In this document: positions 5,416 through 5,528 of the stretch, piece by piece | How positions within the stretch are numbered: position 1 is the first letter of the stretch | How the letters are laid out: each line of letters opens with the position of its first letter | Assembly (NCBI GenBank): GCA_021846605.1 | Contig: JAJZWQ010000184.1 | Location: 1-5,528 of the forward strand | Source of the DNA: Bacillota bacterium | Lineage (GTDB): Bacteria > Bacillota_E > RBS10-35 > JAJYVN01 | DNA length: 5,528 bases | Reading direction: 5' to 3' | Notes under the pieces: model-generated | What the model was told of the DNA's origin: nothing | The model's database searches: none | Seen by the model: only the letters and a program-made list of their open reading frames with translations | Program-made: the position numbers and the translations under genes

Positions 5416-5528
5416 ATGACGGAGGGCCTGGTGCTGACGATCGCCCAGGAGGCTGTCTGGCTGATGCTCAAGCTGGCGGGCCCCATCCTTGGCCTGGGGT
5501 TGGCCGTCGGTCTGGTCGTCAGCCTCAT
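5416..5528 (+). CDS. fliQ: Flagellar export gate protein FliQ, 5' end (partial)
   Basis: The first 37 residues of FliQ are visible before the window ends. FliQ is a small (about 90 residues) protein of two membrane helices that joins FliP and FliR in the export gate. The visible part reads MTEGLVLTIAQEAVW, then a hydrophobic helix (about 15-37) with LMLKLAGPILGLGLAVGLVVSL, matching the family pattern A-x-x-A-(9-10)-P-x-L-x(5)-VGL-x-VS. The expected QA-rich continuation lies outside. ATG 5416 is preferred over ATG 5410 on Shine-Dalgarno spacing; the latter would add Met-Ala. It follows fliP by 13 bases, the normal gene order. Confidence 0.9.
   Translation, partial: MTEGLVLTIAQEAVWLMLKLAGPILGLGLAVGLVVSL

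Overview
The window is a very GC-rich (by eye about 70%), tightly packed piece of a flagellar fla/che-type operon. All genes are on the + strand. The order is 3' end of flgD, a small conserved flagellar-operon gene (TIGR02530-like), flgE, fliL, fliM, a fliN/fliY-type switch gene, fliO, fliP and the 5' end of fliQ. This order, with the TIGR02530-type gene between flgD and flgE and then fliL-M-N/Y-O-P-Q, is typical of Bacillota and relatives. Combined with the high GC, frequent GTG starts and poly-G Shine-Dalgarno stretches, it suggests a high-GC Bacillota-type lineage (the kind that includes Thermaerobacter, Symbiobacterium or Sulfobacillus). The genus cannot be fixed from this sequence alone.

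Layout: positions 1-187 hold the end of the hook-cap/scaffold gene flgD, with a low-complexity Gly/Ala/Ser tail. Positions 184-576 hold the TIGR02530-type protein of unknown function, overlapping flgD by ATGA. Positions 577-703 are the only real intergenic gap (127 bases), GC-rich and able to form short hairpins. Positions 704-1933 are flgE (hook protein) and 1945-2376 fliL (stator-associated membrane protein). The switch/C-ring genes fliM (to 3400) and fliN/Y-like (3387-4166) follow. The export-gate genes fliO (4163-4561), fliP (4554-5402) and fliQ (from 5416, cut by the window end) close the window. Most junctions overlap or are separated by fewer than 15 bases, so translational coupling across the operon is likely.

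The products work together. FlgD and FlgE build the hook, FliL supports the motor stator, and FliM and FliN/Y form the rotor switch that CheY-P would control. FliO, FliP and FliQ form or assemble the type III export gate through which the hook subunits pass. No defence system, mobile element, CRISPR array or RNA gene was seen. I found no undescribed system. The points worth a second look are lineage variations: an Ala/Gly/Thr-rich insert in FliP, an unusual N-terminal domain on the FliN-like protein, a degenerate CheY-binding motif in FliM, a minimal FlgD, no flbD/swrD between flgE and fliL, and no cheY between fliN/Y and fliO.
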